A stretch of DNA of 64,000 nucleotides from Erodium maritimum (GCA_963921825.1 OY997590.1:60564012-60628011); one strand, 5' to 3'; shown: positions 21,977 to 32,866, numbered from the stretch's first letter. Notes: generated by a model from the sequence alone, not told the origin. Made by a program: numbers and translations.

Positions 21977-22804
21977 TGTGAAGACCGCCTCAGTAAAAAG
22001 ATTAATTTATTTAATTTTATTCGATCGGAACGTCGAGGTTGAACTTTGGGTCGGTTTCGGTAACGACGTGGTTGAAATTCGATTTAATTCTTAATTCGTT
22101 TTATTTTAAGAGCTTTAAAAAAAAAAAATCAGGTCTGGACCAGGCCTGGCGCGCATGCCAAGCCCGATCCAGCCCGTTCTGGGCTGCTCCTTCAGGTCCG
22201 GTTTTGGGCCCAAATTATGGCGTCACTTTATAAGGGTTAAAACCCTAATTTTATTGTCAACGCAGCCTCCTTCCCTCTCCTGCTTCGTCTTCTTCGAATC
22301 CCCCCCCTCTCTGCCGAAACCCTCGCCGACCCGATCATCCCTCTCCCGTCTTCATCCTCTCCAGCGACCAGTTCCCTCGTCCCCACGCCGGCCCGTCTCC
22401 CTTCCTTCTCCGTCCGGCCACCGCCCTCCCACACCCGTAGCCACCGTCCCCGACCTCCCTGCTCCTCCCTTCTCCTTCGTCTTCCTCACCAACTCCAGCC
22501 GCCACCGCTCCCGAGTCCGGCCACCGAGCCCCTCCTCGTCTCCGTCCAGCCACGGCGCCGTCCCCGAGCTCCTCTTGCCTCCCTCGTCCCGAGCCTCCAT
22601 CGCCGAAACCTCGCCCTTGCCGGCAAGCTCACCAGATCCGGGACGGGACCGAGCCGTCCGGATCTGAGGCCGTATTCAGCCTCCTCAGGCCTCCCGAGCC
22701 GCCGCGTCCTCTCCTTCGTCTTCTCCTCCCTTCGCCGGCACGTTCGACAGATCCGGGACAGAGCCACCGGGGCCGTTCGGATCTGAGGCGAGGAAGGTCC
22801 CCGT

Positions 22805-22879
22805 CGTGCACCGCCGCCGTGCACCGCCGCCGTGCACCGCCGCCGTGCACCGCCGCCGTGCACCGCCGTGCACCGCCCA
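22805..22879. repeat. 13-bp GC-rich minisatellite
   Basis: GTGCACCGCCGCC repeats about four times head to tail, followed by shortened GTGCACCGCC units. It explains the repetitive MHRRRAPPPCT-type frames seen there, which should not be taken for a protein. Confidence 0.85.
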
Positions 22880-24261
22880 GCCGTCCTTCCCTCCACGTGA
22901 GGTTCGTGCCTGGGGGTTTAGTCGCCGGCGACGTCTTCGCCGGCGGCCGGTTTATTGTCGTTCTTTTGTTTTCTGTGTTTTGTTCCCGAGCTTTGGATCT
23001 GGGTTTTTGCTTGAAAACGACAAAGTTGTAATGAAATTTCAGTGAAGGAAATAAAACGAGAATTGAAATGAAAATTCGATGTTTGTTTTTCGGACGAAAA
23101 ATGGTTATTGATCTGGACGGTTTTGAAACAGAAAATATTTGGAACTGTTGTGTTGAAGCAGAAAAGTAAAGGTTGTAAATTGTAAAAAAAAAAGGAAATT
23201 TCAGTTTTAAATAAGAAGGGTTATATTTTGAAAAGTTGAAAAGGTTTCAAACGGATTATTTCCGGTTGGATTTAAGACGTTGTGGACTGTTGAACGAGGG
23301 GCGTAAATCGACTAACCTGGACGTTTAAAATCGATTTTAAAAAGGAACAAAAGAGGACCGTTGAATCGGACCTCGGGATTCGTGCATTGGGACCGTGCCT
23401 CGCATGCACCGGTTTCGGTGCTCGGGTACTCAAACCCGATTCGCCGTGACCCCGCTTTTAGCCCGCTCGAGTTTAAAGGACAAGTGTCGGATTTAAATTG
23501 GACAAATCGTAATCTTTAACTTAACGGTGGAACCGTTATTAATTATGGCTTTCGTGTTATCTTTAGCGTCCGGCTTCGATCGAAGTGAAGCCCGGAGGTA
23601 GCGACCCAGAACGTCAGCAGCTAGGAAGCGTAGCGGGTGCTCTTCGGTTGAGGTAGGGAAAAGTAGCCAGATCTCGGCCCTGACTAGGGAAAGTTAACAG
23701 TAGATTTTCATGTGACACCGGGGTGTCGTGGGTTGAGTAGGTTTAATTTAAATACTAGAAAAGCATGATACGGGGTTGTAGCGTTTATCAGAAAAGCATG
23801 TTACGGGAATTTAGTAATTATGAGAAAAGCATGTGACACTTAGTAGTGTCGTAGGAACAGAGAACTTAGCGATAATTGTTTTACTGGAGGCATATGACCA
23901 TGCCCGGAGGTTGTTTGTGAAACTAGTGATCTTAGGACTGTTGGAGGCATCGATTATGCCGGAGGTTGTTGTGCGTTAATTTTTGTTGCGTTTAGTGGCC
24001 TTGAGAGCCCGTGTTATTTGTTGTTGAGTTGGGTGGCCATGAGAGCCCGTGTATTTTAATGTGGTGTCTTGAGTGGCAGTGAGTGCCGTGGGGTTGTTGA
24101 ACCCGAGTCTTGACCGTTGGTGTGTCTTGAGTGGCAGTGAGTGCCCGTGGGGTTGTTGAGCCCGGGTCTTGACTATTGAGGAGTCTTGAGTGGCCTTGAG
24201 TGCCTGTGTGATTGAACTTGCCTGTGATTGTGCGTGTGATTGTGGTTACCTGGGGTGGTGA

Positions 24262-24454
24262 GTTCTAAAGGTCGACAGCCTGATCCGACTTAGTGTCGAG
24301 GAATTGCGAGTTTTAAAGGTCGACAGCCTGATCCGACTTAGTGTCGAGGAATTGCGAGTTTTAAAGGTCGACAGCCTGATCCGACTTAGTGTCGAGGAAT
24401 TGCGAGTTTGAAAGGTCGACAGCCTGATCCGACTTCGTGTCGAGGAATTGCGAT
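24262..24454. repeat. 48-bp tandem array, four copies
   Basis: GGTCGACAGCCTGATCCGAC recurs with its GTCGAC at 24271 (one base earlier context), 24319, 24367 and 24415, a 48-bp period. Copies are nearly identical, the last with TTCGTGTC for TTAGTGTC. A looser repeat (GAGTGGCAGTGAGTGCC with a GTTGTTGA tail, about 24070-24180) precedes it. Confidence 0.85.
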
Positions 24455-25038
24455 AGGTCGAACCCTGACCTGATTGAGACTGGTTACTGAGCAGCTGGTG
24501 TGCGATCCTTTGTGATCTTGTTTGGTGTTGTGTCGTTTCGTTCGAGTCCTTGAGGAGGTCGTCGATAGTTGTGTCGGGTCTACACTGTTTTTATCGAGTG
24601 TTGAGTCTGTTGAGGAAAGTAATGGGTTGTGGGTCAGTTGAGTACTTGAGTTGGGGACTGTAGTCTCGGTGTTGGGTTTGGTTTTAGTGTTACTGGCTTT
24701 ATCTACTGATTATGCCTTAGTCAGTCTGTTATCCGTGGTGGTGAGCGAACGCTCACCCCTAGCTGCTTTTCCTACAGGTACTGTTCGTGGGACGGACTAT
24801 GTGAGCTCTCGAAGCTTGTGGAGCTAGGAGCGGAGTCCGGGTCTTGTCTTTTGAGTCTAGTGACGAATACCTTGTACTTTTGTCCACTTGTTGGGACGTG
24901 TTTTAAACTGTATTTATTGATTTGTTGAACAAATGGTACTTTTAAAGTGTTTAATGAAAACAGGTTTTCAAGCGTTTCTATGTTTTAAAATGTTCGCGTC
25001 CCTAGTTCGGTATACTGAAATTGGGGCGTGACATAGTT

Positions 25039-25093
25039 TATATTTATTTATGTTTAGTTTTCTCGGGGCGAGAAAAGTCTAAGTGTGGGGTGT
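25039..25093 (+). other. Athila element A polypurine tract region
   Basis: After the solo LTR the Athila sequence resumes with TTCTCGGGGCGAGAAAAGTC and AAGTGTGGGG (25081-25090), the plus-strand primer directly before the 3' LTR. The same text precedes LTR B at 17243-17272. Confidence 0.75.
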
Positions 25094-26970
25094 TGATGCA
25101 GGTGCATTTTAACACATAAAAGAGCCACTTTTTATCGAGTTATAAGGACTTTCAGTCCCGATTTTCTATCATATATTTAGTTTATCATGAATAATTGATT
25201 TTATCGATATGTTAGGTGTTTTGATGGATTTTCGGCGTATTTTGGGTGTTTTGTGCTTGTGGACCGTCAAGAGGGTCGATTTTGGTTGCTTCGAAATATA
25301 CTCATGACTGGTCTTGTTTTGTAGGTCTTGAAAAGAGGAATTTTTTGGTGCAAGAACGAGATCAATCGGAGCTCAAACGAAGCCGGAGCGAGCAAAATAG
25401 CGAAAAAGGAACAAAAAGGGAAGAGTCCATCAGAAGCAGACACGTGGCGCCGACCAGCCCAGCCGCCAGAGCTCCCGGGCGTGACACGTGACGCACTGGC
25501 GCCGCGTTTCCTCCTGCGCGCGACATCTGTCCGCCAGGCCAGCCACTGGCCCCGCCCCTGCCCGCATGGCACTCCCTGCGTCCGCCACCTGTCCCAGCCG
25601 GCCCACTCCAGCCGCCACCTTCCCATCTCGCGACACCTGTCCCCTTCCAGCTCTCCTCTCCTCTACCAACACGTGTTTAGGGCAGCAGTCTCCATTTGGT
25701 TGCTCAGCCGCATCTAACCAGGACTTCATCTTCTTTTCATTTTTTTTGACACAGAGGGGAGAGCAGAGGGAGCGGAGCCACAGAGCAAATAGAGAAGCTC
25801 TTTGAGCATTTATTTTTGATTTCTTTTTCTTTTTCTCTATATACACAAACAAAGATATATATTTGAGAGAGTTAATTTGAAAGGAGATTTTTATAGAGAG
25901 TTGTTTATTTTCTGAATTTATTGGAGAGATTTTTGAGAACACAAGGTGGAGCTTCATTGATTGGAGAGGGATTTGAGCCAAGGGTGCCATTGTTCTTGGA
26001 GGAAATTCATCTTTAGGAGAGCTTCTTTGTGTTTCTACTCTTGGATTTGTTGCCAACAGAAGAGGATCAAGGCTAGGGTTTGGAAGAAGGGGAAGAGCAA
26101 CCATTTTGTCAATTTATTGTGGTGATTGTATCTAAACCTTCTCTCTAAATCTTATTATGAATTCATTTACTTGTTGGTTCATCTCTATGTCATTGATTAT
26201 CATGAACAACTAAACCCCCAATTTCTAGGGTTTTGGGTGATTAGAGTAGGGATTTCCAAGTTTTGAATGCTTTAAATTGTTGTGATTGTTGAATTGTTTT
26301 AGTGTTTATGATCGATTTGTGCTTAACGCTTTATCTCCCGGGTAGGCTTGATAATTGATTTGAATTAGAATTTAACGCTTGAAAGAGGAGAATTCTAATT
26401 AGTTTAAAGTCGATCATAAATTGGATTTAAACCCTAGCTAGAACTAGCGGGGTTAATACAATTGCAATAGCCATAGTCTTGGTTGGTCGAAAGTTAGAAG
26501 TTGTCATGGAACTAAACGCTTTGGGTCTTCCTACATCGTGATTCGAAAGAACTCGGTGGTTAGATTCCATTAGGGTCCGAATCGTTCGAAAGAAGTTAGG
26601 ACTAGAGTTGAGATGATTCGTTGCCTCTAAATCAAGTCTTCATCACAACAATCGAGTATTTTTGACTTTATGGAATGAACTCTATGAACCCGATATCCTA
26701 GAAATTTCATCATTTGATTCAAGAAGTTAAGAATTCTCGGTTTCGTGCTACGAGTGCTCTACTTGATTTGCATTACTTGTTAGTTTATTTTAGAAGCATA
26801 AAAACCAACTTTTTATAGAAATAGCTTAGCTACAAGCTTTAAATAGTAAGTGTTTGTTTATTGCTCCTTTGGGCTCGATATTCCGGACTTCAAATCCGAT
26901 TACTACTTGACGGCCGGTGCACTTGCCATGCTCAAGTTTGCGATTAAAACCCGCAGGGCGTCAAGTTTTA
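25094..26970 (+). repeat. Athila-type element A, 3' LTR
   Basis: This 1,877-bp copy pairs with 9716-11594; scattered substitutions separate them, for example in the second G-box. It ends GTCAAGTTTTA and is followed at once by the RRM-coding part of the interrupted retroposon (TGGTGTCTCGAGC). The pairing of two same-family LTRs around gag, RT and integrase shows that element A spans 9716-26970. Confidence 0.9.
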
Positions 26971-26973
26971 TGG

Positions 26974-28352
26974 TGTCTCGAGCTCGTCGGAGTCCGGTGA
27001 CCCCTATGGAGGTTATTCCAAACGAGGTATATGTTCGTAATATCCCTTATGATTCGTCTGAGGAATGGATACGTCGCACTTTTGGAGGTTTTGGAGACAT
27101 CCCGAGTTGCTCTGTTCCGAGGCGGGTGAACAGGGGAGGAAAAAGGTTCGGCTTTGTAACCTTTTCGTCTGCAGAAGCTGCTGCAAAAGATATGGAAACG
27201 TTCAATGGTTTCAAAATCAACGGCTATGTGATGTTCCTAGCTTTAGCTCGGCGGCCGGTTACTGTTCCGGCGACGGTGGACAAAGATGTCGGAGTCAACG
27301 CAACATTAACACGTTCAGATCCTTCCCTTTCCAGGTTAGACGCATCCCGTGATTTGGGGGATTTAAATTCGCATGATTTGAGGGATCCACAATATCTGGT
27401 TTCATCTGTCGCGCGCGAGATCGTCGGGGAAGAAAGGAGAAACGAGCAGTGTGATGTCGTTTCAGATTGTGTTGGTATTGGGCCTCAGACCACTCAAGGA
27501 GTTGAAGCCCATGCGAAGGCACTGGCTTCTGATTTCGCTCCATCGCATCCGATGAATGTCTCGCGCGAAGATGAGGAGTGTGGAGACGTTGTCATTGGAC
27601 CGGACCCTGTGGTAATTGGGCTGAATGAAGCAGGCCCGGTTCTTAATGATGTTTCAGCAGTAGCTGGCTTTGGAGCAGCTACCGAGTTTGGTGGTGGCCC
27701 AGGCCCAAGAGATCAGAAGTTGGCCAGTGACCAGAGTTTGGTAAAAACGTGCGAAGTCAACAGTGTTGGACCGGATTAGGCTTCAAATAGGCCTGAAGAA
27801 GATGGAGTTGAGGCAGATATCGGGCCGAGTAGTGGTACAGGTCCAGATGCTAAAACATCGGTCGATGAGCCGAGGTTGCTCGACATTTTTAAACGCATTG
27901 ACACTGATTTGGGTCCGGTGGCGGCTGTGGGCTCGAGTTCAGACTCGCCTCGTATGGTCGAGTGTCAATGCAGCATTTGGAAGGACATTCTTCTGAGCAA
28001 ACCCAGTATTCCTGTAGAGGTTCCAAGGAAGCGTGGTCGCCCAAAAAAGGGCCAGCCTAAAAAGGCAGCACCTCCAGTTGTTTTTTATCAGACAAGAGCT
28101 AAAACTTTAGCTGATAAAGGGGATCCTGCTGGAATTCTCACTATTTACATTGCTAAACAAAGTACAGAAGGAACGTGGAGCTTTAGCAAGAGATTTGTGA
28201 AAAGGGCTGGTTCCCATTCTTTGGGTTTTGAATCACCGCAACAAGGTGATGATGAGGAGGTCGTTGTGGATAGCGAGTTGGAGGTTATCCCGGAAGTTTC
28301 TCCTGTTTCGGTTTCTAACCGATTCTTCTGTTTGAATCCGGATAGGAAGTAG
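26974..28352 (+). pseudogene. RRM/AT-hook LINE ORF1-like protein, C-terminal part
   Basis: The frame continues from the Athila junction. An RNA-recognition motif occupies the first ~95 residues: VYVRNIPYDSSEEWIRRTFG holds RNP2-like residues, and GKRFGFVTFSSAEAAAKDME holds the RNP1 octamer region. A long acidic, low-complexity middle follows. Near 28026 a basic AT-hook-like patch RKRGRPKKGQPKK appears, then a C-terminal block ending NRFFCLNPDRK at stop 28350-28352. One in-frame TAG (27777-27779) interrupts it; the frame before and after is the same. RRM-type ORF1 proteins of plant LINEs bind the element RNA; that role is inferred. The 3' end and poly(A) support retroposition. Confidence 0.7.
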
Positions 28353-28531
28353 GTTTTTAGGGCGGTGCTCTTTTTTACTTGCTCTCTGTTCTGCTTTTAG
28401 TTTTTTAGTTTTGGCTTTATGCCTGTATCGGTTTGGGGAAAAAGTCCTTTTAAGGACTGTTTTTCTTGCATCGTTTTACTTTCTTGTAGAACGTTTGCCT
28501 AATAAAAAATTTCGCCTATCAAAAAAAAAAA
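28353..28531 (+). other. Retroposon 3' UTR and poly(A) tail
   Basis: About 170 bp of T-rich 3' untranslated sequence carries AATAAA (28501) and ends in an uninterrupted A run (28521-28531). The right copy of the 16-bp target duplication follows. Confidence 0.8.
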
Positions 28532-28547
28532 AGAATTGTGGAAATAT

Positions 28548-29450
28548 GAATTATGAGAGTTTTTTTTATCAGCAAAAATAACAATTTTATTCTACCTACA
28601 CTACAAAATCCAAAAGAGAATTACAAACGAGGGAAGAAGAGAGAAATAAAGAGAGAAGGAATGAGACGAACAACGACACATTAATCGTAGTCTTGAAACA
28701 ATTTGATGGTGTCTTTCTTGCCAAAGGAAGAGGTGAAACTTATAAATTTGCAAAGAGCTCGAGCATGCTTCTTACGGAGAGAGCGGGAGCGAATGACATC
28801 TTGAGCGCCCTTAAGAACTTAAGACGGTCGTTCCAAACATGCTTAATTTTCTGTTTAGGTCGAGGGAGGAGCAAGTCAGTGTGAATTGTGGAGTGAAGTT
28901 GGTGTGATGATCATAACGTAGTTTACTCTTTAATTTGATTGAAGGGGTGAATTGTGATCGAGTTTTTTGGGTGGAATTAAAGAAATATGAATCATAGTTT
29001 GATGGATTTGGAGAGAACAATACCCAAATAAGTAGAGGATATGGAGAATTTAGACAATATTTTTAAAAGAACGTGACATCATGAGAAGAAAAATATAGAT
29101 GTCTGTGCAATGGTTGTGCCAAAATGTAGTGGAGGGGTACATGTAGTATTTACATTCATATGTTGCAGTACAAAATAACGACATGCTACACAACATGGAT
29201 CTTTAACGGTGAAGATCGCCAGCTGATTCGTATTTTAGAATCATGCTCTTGCACAATGAAAAGAAGAAGAGAAGATATTGTTGCATCTAGTAGTGTGGAT
29301 AACCAATCCATGGATGATGTTCCAGCTAATCCATTTGTAGAGTACATTGATGACATGCCTCCGTTTCGTGCTCGAGCTAACATTCCTCCAATGAGAGAAG
29401 GAGTAGTGTTGATGAGGCCATCGTTAATGATTTAGCAACTCGAATTTAGA
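28548..29450. other. Old insertion-site DNA, possible minus-strand retroposon 3' end
   Basis: On the minus strand the sequence from about 28860 to 28560 ends in TTTTTGCTGAT and a run of eight A, which looks like a LINE or SINE 3' end; no coding signature backs it. A 60-codon plus-strand frame near 29253-29435 (MKRRREDIVASSS start) has no family I recognise. Confidence 0.25.
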
Positions 29451-29739
29451 TAAGTTAATGATATATTAGGAAACTCCATTGTACAGAGGTTAAGCTATAA
29501 CAAAAATTGAGAGTTATTTTGGAATGGGTAAACTTCATCCCACTACCCTAAAAAACTTAAATTCCAACCCACTACTCTAAAGAAACTTAGTTTCATCTCA
29601 CTACCCTAATGAAACTTTTAGTTGTACTTTCATACCCGTCGTCAACTTGACAACCATTTTTGGATGGAAAATGGTAAAAAGTCCAAAATACCCCTCACTA
29701 ACACTCAAATTTTCAATAGCATGCCATTGGTTTTCAAAA

Positions 29740-30060
29740 ATTCTTTTTATTTATTTATTTTATATAAATCAGTTTTTTATTTTTTAAAAATCAATTTATT
29801 ATTTTACAAAAATTAGATTTTATTTAAAAAAAATAAATCTTTTATTTCAAAACAGATTTTATTTTAAAAAATCACTATTTATTTAAAAAAATCAGTTTTT
29901 AAGTTTTAAAAAACAGATTTTATTTTTAAAAATCATATTTTATTTTATAAAATTAGTTTTATTTTTTAAAATTCAATTTTATTATCAAAAATCAGTTTTT
30001 GTTTTTAAAAATTCAGTTTTATTATCAAAAATCAGTTTTAATTTATGTTTTTGAAAAAAT
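29740..30060. repeat. AT-rich degenerate tandem repeats
   Basis: Units close to AAAATCAGTTTTATTTTTAA recur many times in imperfect form. They can pair with themselves, so the block is hairpin-prone. No gene. Confidence 0.7.
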
Positions 30061-30099
30061 CAGTTTTAATCTATTTTATATATAAAGACGCGTGAAATT

Positions 30100-30360
30100 A
30101 GGAAACACTCCCCTAATTTCTCTCTCCTCTCTTCCTTTTATTTCCCAATTTCTTTCTCTTCCTTTTATTTAGCAATTTCTTTCTCGCTCCCCTAATTTAT
30201 CTCTCCTCTCTCCTCTCTTCCTTTTGTTTCACAATTTCTTTCTTTTTTTGATCTTATCCCTAAATTCTCTCTCCTCTCTCCTCTCTACTCTCTTCATTTT
30301 ATTTTGTAATTTCTTTCTTTTTCTGATCTTATCTTACCAATTTCTTTCTTTTTTTGATCT
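30100..30360. repeat. CT-rich low-complexity block
   Basis: CTCTCCTCTCTTCCTTTTAT-like phrases and AATTTCTTTCTTTTT repeat several times. It resembles a pyrimidine-rich plant promoter or leader patch, with no coding potential. Confidence 0.6.
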
Positions 30361-30390
30361 TATCTATTCCCATAATATTTGTGCGTTTTT

Positions 30391-30468
30391 GCCAAACGTT
30401 GTTTTTGCCAAACGTTGTTTTTGCCAAACGTTGTTTTTGCCAAACGTTGTTTTTTCCAAACGTTGCTT
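30391..30468. repeat. 16-bp tandem array, five copies
   Basis: GCCAAACGTTGTTTTT is repeated with starts at 30391, 30407, 30423 and 30439; a fifth, altered unit (TCCAAACGTTG) starts at 30455. The array sits about 40 bp upstream of a TATA-like box. Confidence 0.9.
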
Positions 30469-30502
30469 CCAAAAGTCACATCCAAATCCAATTTTCTGTT
30501 TT

Positions 30503-30515
30503 GGTTATAAATACG
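30503..30515 (+). promoter_or_regulatory. Candidate TATA box downstream of the 16-bp array
   Basis: TTATAAATACGG fits the plant TATA consensus and follows the CT-rich block and the 16-bp array. A short ATG-led sequence at about 30559 runs into a GTAAGAAATT donor-like site, but I could not build a coding gene. The stretch 30520-31610 is otherwise unassigned. Confidence 0.3.
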
Positions 30516-31627
30516 GTCAGCGTAGTTCATTTGGGGAATGATTAATTTTTTTGGTGATGGGTGATGCTTCAAAATTCTGGTAAGAAATTATTCCTTTTTG
30601 CTTAATTTCTTTCCTTTATTTGTTTAATCTTTTTCAACCCGGTTCTTCTTCCTTTTTTGTTTAATCCGATTCTATATCCTTTTTGGTTCAGATTAGTGAT
30701 CGGTTATTCAATCGCCTTTTATTCTTCATTTTGCCGACAAATTAAGGGAAGAAATGAACCCTTCTTTTATTATCCGATTCTCAAAAATCATGTTACACAA
30801 TCTTTATGGGGATGAGGGGAGTTTAGATTTCTGAAATCATTCAGAATCATATTGCATTGCATGTTTTTTTTTGTTCTGATTTGGCTTGCTCGAAATGTTT
30901 GTGATGATTCGGTTATAAAAAATAACATTGTTGCACGATTGTTGATGGTGTTTTCCGCGAAGATGAGTGGTGATGGTGCTGGCGTGAGGGAAGTATGTAT
31001 GTTACTGAATAAGTTTGAGTTGGAAAATTAATATTTAGAGAGTTTATGACAAATGTTAAAAAATCGATTGAATTGAAAATGTGGGTGTTGGTGCAGGGGA
31101 GGTGACCGGGTTGAAAATTTCAATGTTTTTGGGCATTGATCAATTGGGAAGAGCAAAGAGGGGGGAGAAGGATCATAAACATGCATTGAATCTATAATTT
31201 GCATCATTGAGGCTATCAATCTATGGAGATCGGAATCTGAAGCTGTAATTATTATTTGTTGAGATTAATGTTTGATTGAATTGAAAATGTTCTTTCCAAA
31301 ATTGTAAGTACAAAGTCTAATTTGATGTTGTTGATGAAAGTGGTAGCAATAACAGTAACACACATAAGGTATTTTTTAATTACAGTTTATTATTTTTCTT
31401 TTGAACAATTATCTGTATGTGAAACAGTTGAGAATATGATAAAGAAGATGAAGTTTGTAATTGAAGAAAATTAACATGACGGATGATGGGTAGATATTGC
31501 CATGGCTTGGCACTTTTACTATTACAACAATTATTTTAATGTTTATTTTTTATTGTTGTCAAATTCATTACATGGTACTCTTGTTGAAATTTCGTTGTAC
31601 ATATTTATAATATAATAATAATAAATT

Positions 31628-32848
31628 TGCAGAGTTTTATGTGGATGGGGACTGGGCTTTTCTGTTTGATATGGATCTTCGGGTTCGTGATGCTGTGGAG
31701 TTGGAGGAGTTGAGGGTCCGCCTGGTTGGTGTTCGTTTAGTACGCGAACGTCCTGATACGCTGGTCTGGTCTTGGGACTCGAAAGGGTTTTCGTCAGCCA
31801 GAGCTTCCTGGGTGGATATGGAGGTCACTTCCTGGGCTTCTGTGATCTGGTCAGCCCCTGTTCCTCCCAAGATCCATTTATTTGCCTGGTTGTTTTCTCA
31901 TGGTGGGGTTCCCAATATCTCCTTCTTAGTGGATAGGGGTGTGCCGATATCGTTAGCTCGTTGGGGGTGCAGGTTGTGTGGTTCTGGTGGGGAGGACTCT
32001 AGTCACTTGTTTGTCACTTGCTCTTGGACTTGGAGGGTCTGGTCTCTGATTTTGGGTTGGTGGGGGGTTGTGGGCGTGCTTCCGATGTCGCCGGTTCTGT
32101 TTCTTGAGTCTTGGACCTCTCTGTTGGGTTCGCGTAGGCTGAGGTCTGCGTGGAGTGGTATCGGTTTGTTGTGTCTTTGGCAGATTTGGTTGGAACGCAA
32201 CCGCCGTGTCTTCTCAGGGTCAGCTGCTATCGAACCAAGCATTCTGCTTGCTAGGGTTCAACATGGATCGTTTTCCAGTTTGGGAGCGGCAGGTCGTTCT
32301 TTCACCTTCCTCGAGTGGGTTGAGGCGCCGGCTGCTGCGCTGACTAGGAGCGCCTAAGGATGGACTGTTGTTTGTTGCGTCATGTTTGAGGAACTCTGCA
32401 CCTTTTCCCCCGGTCCTCCTCGTTCTCTTATCAGGTCTAGTGAGTGTTCGTTCATGAGTCGTTTTGGGGTTGCTTTACCTTGGTAGGGTCCGGTGAGTAC
32501 TTGTTCCGGAGTCGCAGTTTGGGGCCGATTTGCCCGGTTTTGGGTGGAGGGGCACGAATCACTTAGCCTTCTTGAGGCCAGAGGATTCACCCGTGCGGTC
32601 TCCTGTGGTACTGTTCACTAGTCCGACCTAGGTTGCCCGAGCGGTCTCCTGAGGTACTGTTCACTAGTCTGGTGTAGCTGGTGTGGTGGACCGGGGTGGC
32701 TTTCTTGTCTTGTTTGTTCGTTTGTTTCTTTTGGTACTTTCGGACTTTAGGCCGTTTTGTTGGACTTTGGTTTGGTTGTTGTGGTTTCTAACCCAGGACC
32801 CACACTTCCTTTTTAATGCATTTCTTTCTCTCTGATCAAAAAAAATAT
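31628..32848 (+). mobile_element. 5'-truncated LINE (L1-type) 3' fragment
   Basis: ATAATAATAATAAATT occurs just before the insert (31612-31627) and just after its A-rich tail (about 32850-32866), as a target duplication. The insert holds the last part of a LINE ORF2, a 3' untranslated region (32358-32830) with two near-identical CGGTCTCCTG.GGTACTGTTC blocks, and a short A-rich end. Five-prime truncation is the usual outcome of incomplete target-primed reverse transcription. The AT-rich target makes the exact boundaries uncertain by a few bases. Confidence 0.8.
31641..32357 (+). pseudogene. LINE ORF2 C-terminal region with zf-RVT domain
   Basis: This 238-codon open frame is the tail of an L1-type ORF2 protein. 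It starts in the region after the reverse transcriptase (WSWDSKGFSSARASW), then IWSAPVPPKIHLFAWLFSHG. The zf-RVT zinc-binding motif is CRLCGSGGEDSSHLFVTC (C-x2-C...H-x4-C), followed by IGLLCLWQIWLERNRRVFSG. The frame has no internal stop, so the insertion may be fairly young, but the reverse transcriptase and endonuclease are absent. The ATG is incidental, since the real protein began far upstream. Confidence 0.85.
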
Positions 32849-32866
32849 ATATAATAATAATAAATT

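Larger units (their letters stand above)
21977..25033 (+). mobile_element. Gypsy solo LTR (3,057 bp) with TSD TAGTT
   Basis: It begins TGTGAAGACCGCC and ends GGGGCGTGACA. TAGTT flanks both sides (21972-21976 and 25034-25038), and no internal domain is present, so it is a solo LTR left by LTR-LTR recombination. The long GC-rich leader (22140-22950) makes many open frames on both strands that are compositional, not genes. It contains a 13-bp and a 48-bp tandem array. Its terminal motifs resemble those of the chromovirus LTRs at 35873 and 43048, but the body differs, so it is a separate family. Confidence 0.9.
9355..28531 (+). mobile_element. ORF1-only LINE-like retroposon, interrupted by a 17.3-kb Athila-type element
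   Basis: The unit is bounded by a 16-bp direct repeat AGAATTGTGGAAATAT at 9339-9354 and 28532-28547. The right copy directly follows a poly(A) run (28521-28531), as expected for target-primed LINE retroposition. Its own sequence is 9355-9715 plus 26971-28531, about 1.9 kb, and encodes one basic RRM protein (ORF1 type). No endonuclease or reverse transcriptase is present, so it was either a non-autonomous LINE derivative or a retrocopy moved by LINE machinery. The break at 9715/26971 holds the Athila element. I found no 5-bp duplication at that break, so the exact joint is uncertain by a few bases. Confidence 0.7.

Noticed and set aside
22155..22900. Proline/serine/arginine-rich frames, including a 170-codon frame
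   Set aside because: They lie inside a solo LTR with defined ends and target duplication; composition and a 13-bp minisatellite explain them.
24262..24454. Regular 48-bp repeats as a CRISPR-like array
   Set aside because: The repeats are directly adjacent without unique spacers, sit in a plant LTR, and no cas genes exist.
29585..29640. Repeated CATCCCACTACCCTAA phrases near 29540-29610 as an element terminus
   Set aside because: I could not find an inverted partner or a target duplication within the window.
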